Source: SHLQ01 sp051011575
GTDB taxonomy: Bacteria; Actinomycetota; Acidimicrobiia; Acidimicrobiales; SHLQ01
Direction: 5' to 3'
Assembly (NCBI GenBank): GCA_051011575.1
Contig: JBPCTR010000196.1
Location: forward strand, 1 to 31,223
Length of the DNA stretch: 31,223 bases
Part shown: positions 1 through 7,940 of the stretch, one piece after another
How the letters are laid out: each line of letters begins with the position of its first letter
Position numbering within the stretch: the stretch's first letter is position 1
Translations under genes and position numbers: made by a program
The notes under the pieces: model-generated
The model's database searches: none
What the model saw: only the letters and a program-made list of their open reading frames with translations
What the model was told of the DNA's origin: nothing

Positions 1-718
1 GGGCGGCCCTTCGCATCGAGTAGGCGAACTGCAGCAGGTTGCGAGAGTGGTCGGCCATCGAACCCGAAATGTCGAGCAACAACACGAGAGGCCGGGCCTT
101 GCGCTTGCGATCCATGCGCAACAGTTCGGGCGCGGCATCGTTCAGGTTCATCGCGCCGCGGGCCATCCGGCGAATGTCGAGCACGGCTCCCGATGGGTCG
201 CCGCAGTACCGGCGGGTTCGTCGTCGAGGCGGTTCGAGCCGAATGCGGGCGATCATGCGCCGAACGGCGGCGAGCTCCGCTTCCGAACAGGTCGAGAATC
301 GCTTCGTACGTTCGATCTCGAGCGACGACGCCTGCAACCCGAGCACGAGTGGTGCTTCCTTCGACTCCTGGTCGCCGGGTTCAGCGTCGGGCACGTTGAT
401 GGTGCCGGTCGAACCCTGCGGCACCTTCATGTCCTTCACCTTCTTTCGCTCCGCCCCCTCGGGCACGTGCAGGAAGAAGCGGCGGAACACCTCGTCATAA
501 ACCGGGATGTGGTCGCGTCGATGCACGAGCGTGGTGCGGCCGCACCAGTACACGTCCTCCTGGTCCGACGGCGTGAGCTCGGCAACCGCCGCGCAAAAGG
601 CCAGCACGTCGTCGGTACCCACCGGCAGGCCGTGATCGCGCAGCGCCGTGCCGAACTCGACGAATCGGTCGACGATCCCTGGATCGGCGAATTCCTGTTC
701 CGACGTCGAGTCAGCCAT
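1..718 (-). CDS. coxE: CoxE-like VWA-domain protein (3' end beyond window)
   Basis: Role by family: CoxE-type von Willebrand A proteins work with a MoxR/CoxD AAA ATPase in maturing molybdenum hydroxylases such as aerobic CO dehydrogenase. The first 239 residues are visible. The N-terminus begins MADSTSEQEF and is followed by a helical region. A MIDAS motif, Asp-Ile-Ser-Gly-Ser-Met, starts at about residue 216 after a hydrophobic strand (RPLVLLL), as expected for the start of the VWA fold. The domain continues past the left edge, so the C-terminus is not seen. The ATG at 718 overlaps the end of the MoxR gene by 8 bases (stop at 711-713), so the two are translationally coupled. The family assignment rests on the MIDAS motif plus the MoxR/XdhC/MocA neighbourhood. 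It could instead be a generic MoxR-associated VWA protein. Confidence 0.85.
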   Translation of the reverse strand, partial: MADSTSEQEFADPGIVDRFVEFGTALRDHGLPVGTDDVLAFCAAVAELTPSDQEDVYWCGRTTLVHRRDHIPVYDEVFRRFFLHVPEGAERKKVKDMKVPQGSTGTINVPDAEPGDQESKEAPLVLGLQASSLEIERTKRFSTCSEAELAAVRRMIARIRLEPPRRRTRRYCGDPSGAVLDIRRMARGAMNLNDAAPELLRMDRKRKARPLVLLLDISGSMADHSRNLLQFAYSMRRAA

Positions 719-1598
719 CGACGACGCGGCCGATGTCGGACGTCACCAACTCCAGATCGTCTCGATCCTTGATAACCGAGCCAATTGTGTCGACCGCACT
801 TTCGCCATTGAGATCCTGGGCATCGATCGCGCCGAGCGCCTGCACCCAGTCGAGCGTCTCGGCAACACCGGGCGGCTTGGCCAGGTCCAGATCGCGCAGA
901 CGGTGCACAGCATCGACGACTTTGTGCGCGAGCGTCTCGGCAACAGCGGGCGCCCGTACCCGCACGATGTCGACCTCCTCTGCGACCGTCGGATAGCCGA
1001 TCCAGTGATACAGACAACGCCGCTTCAGGGCGTCGTGAAGCTCACGGGTTCGGTTCGAGGTGAGAACGACGATCGGTCGGCTCGGGGCGGCGACCGTGCC
1101 GACCTCGGGGATCGTGATCTGGAAGTCGGACAGCAGTTCGAGGAGGAAGGCTTCGAACTCGTCGTCGGCCCGGTCGATCTCGTCGATCAGGAGCACGGCG
1201 TCGCCGCCCGCGCGCAGAGCCCGAAGAAGCGGACGTTCGAGCAGGAACTCCTCGCTGTACAGGCCGCGGATCGTGTTGGCGTCGGTGAGATCGCGTTCCG
1301 ACAGCGCCCGCACGTGGAGCATCTGGCGGGCGTAATCCCACTCGTACAACGCCTGGTGGGTGTCGATGCCCTCGTAGCACTGCAAGCGAATCAGCTCCCG
1401 ACCGGTCAGCTGCGCAATGCACTTGGCGAGTTCGGTCTTGCCGACGCCCACCTCACCTTCGACGAGGAGCGGTCGCCCGAGGCGCAACGCGATGAGTGCG
1501 GCGGTGCCAAGCCCCCGGTCGGCCAGGTAGCCGACGCTGCGGAGCTGTTTCTGGAGGTCGGCGACGCTGGCGGGTGCTTCGGAGCCTGTACCTGTCAC
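711..1598 (-). CDS. MoxR/CoxD-type AAA+ ATPase
   Basis: A 295-residue MoxR-family AAA+ ATPase, probably the chaperone partner of the VWA protein downstream; in cox clusters this pair is CoxD/CoxE and matures the Mo/Cu active site. The Walker A motif GEVGVGKT lies at residues 48-55 and Walker B VLLIDE at 135-140. ALKRRCLYHWIGYP is the conserved sensor/arginine-finger region of the family, as is the ERPLLRAL segment before Walker B. The chosen GTG start at 1598 is 7 bases after the stop of the upstream 88-aa gene. A longer reading frame extends to 1784 but would overlap that gene entirely and lacks family similarity. Genes upstream and downstream on the same strand are closely spaced, which indicates one transcript. 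Confidence 0.88.
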   Translation of the reverse strand: MTGTGSEAPASVADLQKQLRSVGYLADRGLGTAALIALRLGRPLLVEGEVGVGKTELAKCIAQLTGRELIRLQCYEGIDTHQALYEWDYARQMLHVRALSERDLTDANTIRGLYSEEFLLERPLLRALRAGGDAVLLIDEIDRADDEFEAFLLELLSDFQITIPEVGTVAAPSRPIVVLTSNRTRELHDALKRRCLYHWIGYPTVAEEVDIVRVRAPAVAETLAHKVVDAVHRLRDLDLAKPPGVAETLDWVQALGAIDAQDLNGESAVDTIGSVIKDRDDLELVTSDIGRVVDG

Positions 1599-1605
1599 GC
1601 CGCGA

Positions 1606-1872
1606 TCAGTCGTTCGACGAGCCGAGAACGATGTCTCGGATGGGGGACCCACCGTCGACGAGCTTGCCCTCTCGTTCGAGGAGCGTGCGCCAGGATGTGG
1701 CGAGGTCGTCGCCGTCTTCGGCGATGCCGTCGAACGTGAAGTCGCGGGCATTGCGGCAGACCTTGGTCGGGCTGCAGTCCGCATCCGCGCTCGCCTCGTC
1801 GGCGTTGCTCCACACGTCGCTCAGAACCGCCTCGGGTTCCGCAGCCTGGTCATGTTTGGATTCGGCGGTCAC
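1606..1872 (-). CDS. hypothetical 88-aa acidic protein in the cox-type maturation operon
   Basis: Not recognised. The 88-residue protein is acidic, with no obvious signal peptide or membrane segment, and has two cysteines five residues apart (C33, C38) in a CSPTKVC stretch. It starts with GTG at 1872. A good ribosome binding site AGGAG (plus-strand positions 1879-1883) sits six bases upstream, unlike the leaderless starts common elsewhere in the window. It lies between xdhC and the MoxR gene on the same strand, 7 bases from the latter, so it is probably co-transcribed and may act in Mo-hydroxylase maturation. That role is inferred only from position. It could be a lineage-specific small protein. 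Confidence 0.6.
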   Translation of the reverse strand: MTAESKHDQAAEPEAVLSDVWSNADEASADADCSPTKVCRNARDFTFDGIAEDGDDLATSWRTLLEREGKLVDGGSPIRDIVLGSSND

Positions 1873-1887
1873 GAGCCGCTCCTATTC

Positions 1888-1913
1888 GTGTCGCGGGCGA
1901 CACATCGAGGATA
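1888..1913 (-). promoter_or_regulatory. possible internal promoter with small palindrome
   Basis: In the 84-base gap between xdhC and the 88-aa gene the minus strand carries a -10-like TATCCT (positions 1908-1913). An inverted repeat follows: GTGTCG at 1888-1893 and CGACAC at 1898-1903, separated by four bases. The palindrome would lie at or just after the transcription start, a plausible operator position. No convincing -35 was found, so this is tentative. Confidence 0.3.
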
Positions 1914-1956
1914 GCGCGGGGTGTGCGGACCCTCTCAGTCCCAACGGGCAGCGAAA

Positions 1957-2826
1957 TCAGGTTGCAGCGTTGTTTCGGACCGCGATCATCTCCACGACGA
2001 TCGACAACGCGACCTCTTCGGGCGAGCGGGCGCCGACCGCGTAGCCGGCCGGACCATGGATCCGGCTGGTATCGGTGACGCCGCGGAAGGCGAGCCAGTC
2101 GCCGCGGTCCTGTTGGAGCGAGGCCGGGCCCAGCGAGCCGATGTACCCGGCGCGCGAACCGAGGGCTGCCTGAAGGACCCGGCCCACCCCTTCGGTGTCG
2201 TGACCCATCACGACGATGCCGTCGATGGGGGACAGCGACGTGGCGAGAGCGAGCGCCGCTTCAGTTCCGCCTGAGCTCTGCGCGTTCCAGCCAACGAATT
2301 CCGCCGCTCGACCCAAAGCGTCAGCCATCGGCCCGCCGCCGAAGATGACGAGCGACGCCGTCGGAACCCACTCGCAGACAACCCGTCCATCGTCGAACCG
2401 GACGCTCGTGCTGCTCGGCTCCTCGCCGAGCCGCGACGACACCGCCCGGCCGTCGGCCAACTCGATGTCGATCGTGACCGGCTCCCGGTCGAGCAGCCGA
2501 TCCCACAATTCGGTCGGGAGCGTGTGGGCGGGAGCGAAGAAGATCCGTAGCGCGGCCCCGGCGTTGATCCCGATGGCACCGGCCTCGAACTCGTTGAGCT
2601 GCACCTCGACGATCCGACCCTCGGTCGCTTCGATCGACGACAGCTCGATCAGACGGCTGTCGAGCGCGCCGCCGAACAGCCCGCCCAAACGGCCACCACC
2701 GGGGGTGATGGCCACGGCGTCGGTCGGATCGAACGCCGGTGTGCGATCGGGATCGAGATTCCAGGCCACATCGACACGCGTACCCCCTCGGAGGCACGCC
2801 GCAACACTCAGTGAGATGCCATACAC
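1957..2826 (-). CDS. xdhC: XdhC/CoxF-family protein
   Basis: XdhC-family proteins bind molybdenum cofactor and help sulfurate and insert it into xanthine dehydrogenase/CO dehydrogenase-type enzymes. The 289-residue protein has an N-terminal CoxI-like part (ITPGGGRLGGLFGGALDSRL, about residues 40-59). Its C-terminal Rossmann domain carries LVIFGGGPMADALG at about 159-172 and ends with YIGSLG and ARSPEEVALSIVVEMIA, typical of the family. The cysteines usual in the GGCVE and GCGG motifs are replaced here (GGALD; NAGA). The GTG at 2826 is preferred because a -10 hexamer TACTCT lies six bases upstream, giving a leaderless start. An alternative ATG at 2859 would add 11 residues. It is divergent from the mocA-like gene and heads the minus-strand maturation operon. 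Confidence 0.85.
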   Translation of the reverse strand: MYGISLSVAACLRGGTRVDVAWNLDPDRTPAFDPTDAVAITPGGGRLGGLFGGALDSRLIELSSIEATEGRIVEVQLNEFEAGAIGINAGAALRIFFAPAHTLPTELWDRLLDREPVTIDIELADGRAVSSRLGEEPSSTSVRFDDGRVVCEWVPTASLVIFGGGPMADALGRAAEFVGWNAQSSGGTEAALALATSLSPIDGIVVMGHDTEGVGRVLQAALGSRAGYIGSLGPASLQQDRGDWLAFRGVTDTSRIHGPAGYAVGARSPEEVALSIVVEMIAVRNNAAT

Positions 2827-2860
2827 GGGGCCAGAGTAGTTGGCTATGGTCGGCGCCATG
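2826..2860. promoter_or_regulatory. divergent leaderless promoters, xdhC / mocA-like
   Basis: Two -10 elements face away from each other in about 30 bases. On the minus strand TACTCT (2833-2838) lies six bases before the xdhC GTG at 2826. On the plus strand TATGGT (2845-2850) lies seven bases before the ATG at 2858. No Shine-Dalgarno is present for either gene, so both mRNAs should be leaderless and the two polymerase sites overlap. Confidence 0.6.
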
Positions 2861-3457
2861 TCAGCCGAACCGGTCCTTCGAGCCGCCGCTCTTGTGCTCG
2901 CCGCCGGCTCGTCTCGGCGGCTCGGTCAGCCCAAACAGTTGCTCGAGTTTCGCGGAGCGACCCTGCTCGACGCCACCATCGCCAATGTGCTCGGCTTCGG
3001 GTTCGAGCAGACGATCCTGACCATCGGCGGCGCAGCCCCCGAGGTCCGCGAGACCGTCGATCTCTCCGCCGTCGAGGTGGTCGACAGCCTTCATCACACC
3101 GACGGATGTTCATCGTCGATCGTCTCGGCTCTGGCGGCGATCCACGCCACCGCCGACGGCTTCTTCCTCTTTCTCGGCGATCAACCCGACGTTCCCCGCG
3201 CCGCGGTCGAGGCGTTGGCCGTCGTCGCGCTCGACGGAGCCGAGATCGCGGTCGTCGAGTACCGCGACGGCACCGGCCACCCCTTCTGGCTGTCGCGGTC
3301 AGTGTTCGGAGCGCTCAGTGAACTTCACGGCGACAAAGCGGTGTGGAAACTTCTCGAATCGGGGCGGTTCCGGACCGAGCGTGTCGCCGTCGACACCGAC
3401 GTTCCGCTCGACGTCGACACCTGGGATGACTACCAGCGCCTGCTGACATCGGGCTGA
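2858..3457 (+). CDS. mocA: MocA/MobA-like nucleotidyltransferase
   Basis: A 199-residue NTP-transferase of the MobA/MocA family, which adds CMP or GMP to molybdopterin to make the dinucleotide cofactor. Beside xdhC and a CoxD/CoxE pair, cytidylylation (MCD, used by CO dehydrogenase and xanthine dehydrogenase types) is the likelier reaction. Residues 14-29 carry the nucleotide-binding signature LAAGSSRRLGQPKQLL. Metal/substrate motifs follow: GDQPDVP at 107-113, GTGHPF at 138-143 and the C-terminal DVDTWDD at 185-191. The ATG at 2858 was chosen because the family motif starts about 12 residues later and a leaderless -10 (TATGGT) is seven bases upstream. An upstream in-frame start at 2840 would precede that promoter. 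Confidence 0.88.
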   Translation: MSAEPVLRAAALVLAAGSSRRLGQPKQLLEFRGATLLDATIANVLGFGFEQTILTIGGAAPEVRETVDLSAVEVVDSLHHTDGCSSSIVSALAAIHATADGFFLFLGDQPDVPRAAVEALAVVALDGAEIAVVEYRDGTGHPFWLSRSVFGALSELHGDKAVWKLLESGRFRTERVAVDTDVPLDVDTWDDYQRLLTSG

Positions 3458-3516
3458 ACGGTCGAGGGTGTCCCTCGGCACAGCCCCCACCGTCGTGTCC
3501 ATGAGGTGGCGCCGAT

Positions 3517-3531
3517 TACGCTCGGGTGATG
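3517..3531 (+). promoter_or_regulatory. leaderless -10 of cyclase-like gene
   Basis: TACGCT at 3517-3522 lies six bases before the ATG at 3529. No ribosome binding site is present. This favours the ATG over the adjacent in-frame GTG at 3526. Confidence 0.5.
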
Positions 3532-4677
3532 GCGAAGCTCTCCGCGAGCGAACGGAAGAAGTTGCCCGATTCGGCCTTTGCGTACGTCGACGCGGCCGGC
3601 ACTCGCCGCCTGCCGATCAACGACGAATCGCACGTCCGCAATGCTCTCTCCCGATTCGGACAGGTGGCGTTCGAAACCGACGAGGCGCGCGAGACCGCCC
3701 GACGCCGACTGTTGAACGCCGCCAAGAAGCACGGCATCGTGCCCGTTGGTTTCATCGACGGCGAACTCCGTGTGGCGACCCGAAAATCGGCTGCGGGGCG
3801 GCTCATCATCGAGCTGGGTCGGGTCGACTCGTCGGCGGCGCTCGAGGCAGAGCTGCAGCGTACGCTCGACGACCCGGCGCTCCTGCTCCTTCGTTGGGCG
3901 AAGCAGGAAGGCACATACGTCGGATGCGCCGGCCAACCGGTGGCCCTCCCGAACGAGAACGGTGATCGACAGGCCACGTTCCTCCAGGGACGCGGCCGCC
4001 CACTGATGGCGGTCGTACACGCCCGCGACGCCTTCGACTCGCCCGAGCTCACCGAGGCGGTCATGGCGGCTGTTCACCTGGTGGCTGGTCGGGAGATGCT
4101 CGACGAGATCGACGACATGGGTGTGGCCACCGAAGGCCTGCCCGATGGCGACGTCACCTTCCTCCTCACCGACATCGAAGGGTCGACCGCTCTGCTCAAC
4201 GTGCTCGGCGACACCTACGCCGCTGTGCTCGCCGACGTGCGGGCACACATCCGCAGCGCTGTGCTCGAGACCGGCGGTCGGCAGGTCGAGGCTCGTGCCG
4301 ACGAGTTCGTCGCCGTCTTCGAATCGCCAGATGCTGCCGTCGACGCGGCGATCGTCATGCAGCAGCGCCTGGGTGATCACGGCTGGCCCGACGAAGCGCG
4401 CGTGCGAGTGCGCGCCGGGATCCACAGCGGGAACATCGCCCTCACCGAAGCCGGGTACGTGGGGCTCACGGTGCACGCCGCCGCCCGAATCATGGCGGCA
4501 TCACACGGCGGTCAGATCGTCGTGTCGAGCGACACCTCCGCTCGGTGTGAACCCGCATCTGGTAGGCGCTTCAGAAGTCTCGGAACACACCGGCTGCGCG
4601 GTCTCGTCGAGGACCACGAACTCCTTCAGGTCGAGGCGCCCGGCCTCCTCACCGACTTCCCGCCGCCAGCCGTGTAG
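3529..4677 (+). CDS. class III nucleotidyl cyclase-like protein with N-terminal accessory domains
   Basis: The 382-residue protein has three parts. Residues 5-75 form a short conserved module (KLPDSAFAYVD, HVRNALSRFGQV, AAKKHGIVPVGFI) that I know only from uncharacterised proteins. Residues 90-190 look like the GAF-type region of actinobacterial sensors. Residues 208-370 are a class III adenylate/guanylate cyclase homology domain. The two metal-binding aspartates are D215 (FLLTDIEGST) and D258 (ARADEFVAVF). The transition-state Arg320 is in HAAARIMAASHGGQIVVS, but the usual Asn three or four residues before it is His316. So cyclase activity is possible but altered, and a sensory pseudo-cyclase is the alternative. 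It is soluble, with no membrane segment. It converges on the crotonase gene with 11 bases between the stops. Confidence 0.75.
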   Translation: MAKLSASERKKLPDSAFAYVDAAGTRRLPINDESHVRNALSRFGQVAFETDEARETARRRLLNAAKKHGIVPVGFIDGELRVATRKSAAGRLIIELGRVDSSAALEAELQRTLDDPALLLLRWAKQEGTYVGCAGQPVALPNENGDRQATFLQGRGRPLMAVVHARDAFDSPELTEAVMAAVHLVAGREMLDEIDDMGVATEGLPDGDVTFLLTDIEGSTALLNVLGDTYAAVLADVRAHIRSAVLETGGRQVEARADEFVAVFESPDAAVDAAIVMQQRLGDHGWPDEARVRVRAGIHSGNIALTEAGYVGLTVHAAARIMAASHGGQIVVSSDTSARCEPASGRRFRSLGTHRLRGLVEDHELLQVEAPGLLTDFPPPAV

Positions 4678-4688
4678 GTGGTTGGGAC

Positions 4689-5462
4689 TTAGGTGCCGGT
4701 CCACTCCGGCTTGCGCTTCTCGGCAAATGCGCGAGGGCCTTCCTTCGAGTCCTCGGAGGTGAAGACCGAACCCATGAGCGAGCTCTGGAGTTCCCAGAAC
4801 TCCGCTTCGGGAACATCGACCGCGGCGTTGATGAGCTGCTTCGAGGCCGACACGGCGAGCGGTGCGTTTCGGGTGACCCGCTCGGCCAGCTCGAGGGCGG
4901 CGTCGACCGCGGTGCCGGCCTCCACCACGCGACTCACCATGCCGGCGGCGTGTGCCTCCTCCGAGGTGATGGGGTCGGCGGTAATTGCCATCTCCATCGC
5001 TCGGGCGTATCCCACGCGGCTGGGCAGCCGTTGCAGTCCACCACCGGCAGCGAACAGGCCCACGCTCACCTCGGGGATTCCGAGCTTGATGCCGGAGGCA
5101 GCCACGAGCAGGTCGCACGTGAGCGCGAGCTCCAGCCCACCGGCCAACGCGAATCCCTCGAGCGCACCGATGAGTGGCTTCTTCGAGCCGTTCTTGATGA
5201 AGTCGAGCATCGGGCCGATGTCTTCGCCGGCGGCGAACGCCTTGAGGTCCATCCCGGCACAAAAGCCCCGACCGCTACCGGTGAGCACGCCAGCGGTGAG
5301 CTCGGGATCGGAATCGAGCATCTCGATCGCTGCGACCAACCCATGTGAGAGCGCTCCATTGATGGAGTTCCTCGCATCGGGTCGGTTGAGCGTGATCAGA
5401 AGGACCTGGTCGCGGCGCTCGGTGAGCACTGCGTCTGCTGTTGCCTCGATCGAGTCGCTCAT
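4689..5462 (-). CDS. enoyl-CoA hydratase (crotonase family)
   Basis: A 257-residue crotonase-fold enzyme, probably hydrating 2-enoyl-CoA in fatty-acid or related acyl-CoA breakdown. The CoA/oxyanion-hole segment GFCAGMDLK is at 66-74 and GFALAGGLELALTCD at 103-117. The two catalytic glutamates of hydratases appear present at E111 and E131 (IPEVSVGLFAAGG), which supports hydratase over isomerase activity. The ATG at 5462 overlaps the stop of the SDR gene by four bases (ATGA). It is the last gene of a MarR-thiolase-SDR-crotonase operon. The larger reading frame extending to 6065 is antisense-like sequence over the SDR gene and is not coding. Confidence 0.9.
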   Translation of the reverse strand: MSDSIEATADAVLTERRDQVLLITLNRPDARNSINGALSHGLVAAIEMLDSDPELTAGVLTGSGRGFCAGMDLKAFAAGEDIGPMLDFIKNGSKKPLIGALEGFALAGGLELALTCDLLVAASGIKLGIPEVSVGLFAAGGGLQRLPSRVGYARAMEMAITADPITSEEAHAAGMVSRVVEAGTAVDAALELAERVTRNAPLAVSASKQLINAAVDVPEAEFWELQSSLMGSVFTSEDSKEGPRAFAEKRKPEWTGT

Positions 5463-6238
5463 TTGGGCGGCATCCGGATTCCGCCATCGACGCGAATCGT
5501 CTCGGCGTTCATGTACGGGTTCGTGATGAGGTCCATCACCATGAAGGCAAGCTCTTCGCCCGAGCCGAGGCGTTTCGGGAACAGCACCGAGGAACCGAGG
5601 TGGGCTTTGAACTGGTCGCTCGCTTCGCCTTCGCCGTAGATCGGCGTGTCGATCAGCCCAGGGGCGACGGTGTTCACGCGCACGCCAACGGCTGCGAGAT
5701 CGCGGGCGATCGGCAGCGTCATGCCCACAACTCCGCCCTTGCTCGCCGAATAGGCGCATTGGCCGATCTGCCCGTCGAACGCGGCGGCGCTGGCCATGTT
5801 CACGATGGCACCTCGCTGGCCGTCTTCGTCGACCGGGTCGGTCTTGGCCATGGCGGCCGCGGCCCGACTGAGCACGAGGAACGAACCCACGAGGTTGATG
5901 TCGATCACCCTTCGGAATGCATCGATGTCGAAGGGTTCGCCGTTGCGGTCGACCGTGCGCCCGGCCCAGCCGATACCCGCCGAGTTCACGACCGCGCGGA
6001 GCGGGCCCATCTCGGAGGCGGCGGCGATCGCCGCATCCACGTCTTCGGTCGTCGTCACGTCGCACCGAACGAACAGGCCCCCGAGCTCGGAGGCCACGGC
6101 TTGTCCCTTCTCGTCGTTCAGGTCGGCGATCACGACCCGGCTACCGGCGGCCGCGAGCTGACGGGCCGATGCCTCGCCGATGCCTGAAGCACCACCGGTG
6201 ATGATCGACGAGCTTCCCTCGAGGTTCATTCGTGGCAT
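5459..6238 (-). CDS. SDR oxidoreductase, 3-hydroxyacyl-CoA dehydrogenase type 2-like
   Basis: A 259-residue short-chain dehydrogenase resembling HSD10-type 3-hydroxyacyl-CoA dehydrogenases, which would oxidise the hydratase product before thiolysis. The NAD-binding TGGASGIG is at 14-21, with an acidic D39 favouring NAD. NSAG lies at 85-88, the catalytic serine at 150 and Y163-x3-K167. The C-terminal run SVLFPKRLGSGEELA followed by NPYMNAETIRVDGGIRMPPK is characteristic of this subgroup. The start at 6238 shares its A with the thiolase stop (TGATG), indicating coupled translation. A second in-frame ATG at 6229 is less well placed. The end overlaps the crotonase start. Confidence 0.9.
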   Translation of the reverse strand: MPRMNLEGSSSIITGGASGIGEASARQLAAAGSRVVIADLNDEKGQAVASELGGLFVRCDVTTTEDVDAAIAAASEMGPLRAVVNSAGIGWAGRTVDRNGEPFDIDAFRRVIDINLVGSFLVLSRAAAAMAKTDPVDEDGQRGAIVNMASAAAFDGQIGQCAYSASKGGVVGMTLPIARDLAAVGVRVNTVAPGLIDTPIYGEGEASDQFKAHLGSSVLFPKRLGSGEELAFMVMDLITNPYMNAETIRVDGGIRMPPK

Positions 6239-7407
6239 CAGGCGTCGACCCGTTCGATGAGCGTTCCGTTGGCGAGTCCGCCGCCTTCGCACATGGCCTG
6301 GAAGCCGTAGCGGCCGCCGCTGCGCTCCAGTTCGTTGACGAGCGTGGTCATGAGCTTGGCGCCGGAGCAGCCGAGCGGGTGGCCGAGCGCGATGGCACCT
6401 CCGTTCACGTTCACCTTGCTCAAGTCGGCCCCGGTCTCCTTCTGCCACGCGAGCACGACCGAGGCAAAGGCCTCGTTGATTTCGAACAAGTCGACGTCGT
6501 CGAAGCTGACCTCGGACTTTTCGAACAACTTCTCGGTGACTGGGATCGGACCCTTCAGCATCGTGACCGGGTCGGTGCCGGCGAGCGCGAAGTTACGGAA
6601 CACGGCGCGGGGTTTGAGACCCAGTTCGTCGGCCTTCTCGCGGCTCATGATCAGAACCGCGGCAGCGCCGTCGCTGATCTGACTCGAGTTGCCGGCGGTG
6701 ACACGGCCGTCCTCCTTGAACGCAGGCTTGAGGTTGGCGAGCGTCTCGGGCGTGGTGCCCTCGCGGATTCCCTCGTCGCGGGTCATCATCGTCGTTTCGC
6801 CATCGATGTCGACCGGGACGGGAATGATTTCGTTCTCGAAGCGGCCCTCGGCGGTTGCCTGGGCGGCTCGACGTTGGCTCTCGGCCGCGAACTCGTCGAG
6901 GTCCGAGCGGCTGATGCCGTACTCGTCGGAGATCATGTCGGCGCCGATTCCCTGCGGGGGCAGCCCCGTGTCCTTGTATCGCTCCTGCATCGAGTCGGGG
7001 AACGCAAAGCCAAGATCCTTCACCACACTCGCACCCATGGGCGTGCGGGTCATGACCTCGACGCCGGCCGCGATCACCACGTCGTATGCGCCGGCCATCA
7101 CGCCCTGGGCGGCGAAGTGGAGGGCCTGCTGACTCGATCCGCACTGCCGGTCGACCGTTGTCGAAGGCACGGACTCCGGCCATCCGGCGGCGAGAACGGC
7201 GTTGCGGCCAATGTTGAGCGCTTGCTCGCCCACCTGCATCACACACCCCATCACGACGTCGTCGACGATGGCAGGGTCGAGACCGTTGCGCTCTTCGAGG
7301 GCCTTCAGGACGTGGGCGGCGAGGTCGGCCGGGTGCCAGTCCTTGAGCATGCCGTTGCGTTTGCCCGCGGGCGTGCGCACGGCATCGACGATCACGGCTT
7401 CATTCAT
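6238..7407 (-). CDS. acetyl-CoA C-acyltransferase (thiolase)
   Basis: A 389-residue thiolase that would cleave 3-ketoacyl-CoA to acetyl-CoA and a shortened acyl-CoA. The nucleophile is C89 (VDRQCGSSQQA). The catalytic histidine H343 sits in NGGAIALGHPLG, and the second cysteine C373 in MCEGGGLANG. NEAFA is also present. The length is normal for the degradative family. It starts at ATG 7407 with GGAG about eight bases upstream and overlaps the MarR stop by four bases (ATGA). With the SDR and crotonase genes it supplies most of a beta-oxidation cycle. No acyl-CoA dehydrogenase or ligase is in the window. Confidence 0.93.
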   Translation of the reverse strand: MNEAVIVDAVRTPAGKRNGMLKDWHPADLAAHVLKALEERNGLDPAIVDDVVMGCVMQVGEQALNIGRNAVLAAGWPESVPSTTVDRQCGSSQQALHFAAQGVMAGAYDVVIAAGVEVMTRTPMGASVVKDLGFAFPDSMQERYKDTGLPPQGIGADMISDEYGISRSDLDEFAAESQRRAAQATAEGRFENEIIPVPVDIDGETTMMTRDEGIREGTTPETLANLKPAFKEDGRVTAGNSSQISDGAAAVLIMSREKADELGLKPRAVFRNFALAGTDPVTMLKGPIPVTEKLFEKSEVSFDDVDLFEINEAFASVVLAWQKETGADLSKVNVNGGAIALGHPLGCSGAKLMTTLVNELERSGGRYGFQAMCEGGGLANGTLIERVDA

Positions 7408-7940
7408 GATTGGTCTCCGTTGGTGTTGCGAATCGGGTCGGTGTTGGGCGAGGGGTCGGCGTCGAGGGCCGAAGAGATGTTGGCCTGCAGGCGGATCAGC
7501 ACCTTGGCGAGTGCCTGACGCTCCGTGCGACTCACGCCGGCACGCAGTTCCTGGCGCACGGTGCGGTCGATGCCGATGGCTCGGGCCGCGGTGGCGCGCC
7601 CGGTATCGGTGAGGCTGAGAAGCCACACCCGGCGATCGGTTGGGTCGGGTACGCGTTCGACGAGATCGAGCTCTTCGAGGCGGTCGACCTGCGTGCCGGT
7701 CGCGGCTCGTCCCTGCCGGAGGTGGTCGGCTGCTCGGGTCTGGGTCACGGGTCCGAACTCGTCGACATAGCAGAGAAGGCTGGCGAGGCTGAGGGTGATG
7801 CCGATCTCGTTGAAGCGCTGGTCGTACAGGCTGCGAAGGTCTGTGGCTGCGCTCAGGATCGTGCTCTCGACGCGTCGCCAGGGCGGGGCGTCGAGCTCGT
7901 GTTCGGCGGAACCGTTCGCAGGAAGATCTGTAGCCGTCAT
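7404..7940 (-). CDS. MarR-family transcriptional regulator
   Basis: A 178-residue MarR protein and the likely repressor of its own operon. The winged helix spans about residues 50-115: recognition-helix region TRAADHLRQGRAATGTQVDRLEELDLVERV, then the wing DPTDRRVWLLSLTDTG. MarR proteins dissociate from palindromic operators on binding small ligands, often acyl-CoA or aromatic compounds. The ATG at 7940 directly abuts a perfect inverted repeat (7941-7962) that also fronts the divergent alkD-like gene, so it probably controls both directions. The stop overlaps the thiolase start, so regulator and enzymes are on one mRNA. Confidence 0.9.
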   Translation of the reverse strand: MTATDLPANGSAEHELDAPPWRRVESTILSAATDLRSLYDQRFNEIGITLSLASLLCYVDEFGPVTQTRAADHLRQGRAATGTQVDRLEELDLVERVPDPTDRRVWLLSLTDTGRATAARAIGIDRTVRQELRAGVSRTERQALAKVLIRLQANISSALDADPSPNTDPIRNTNGDQS

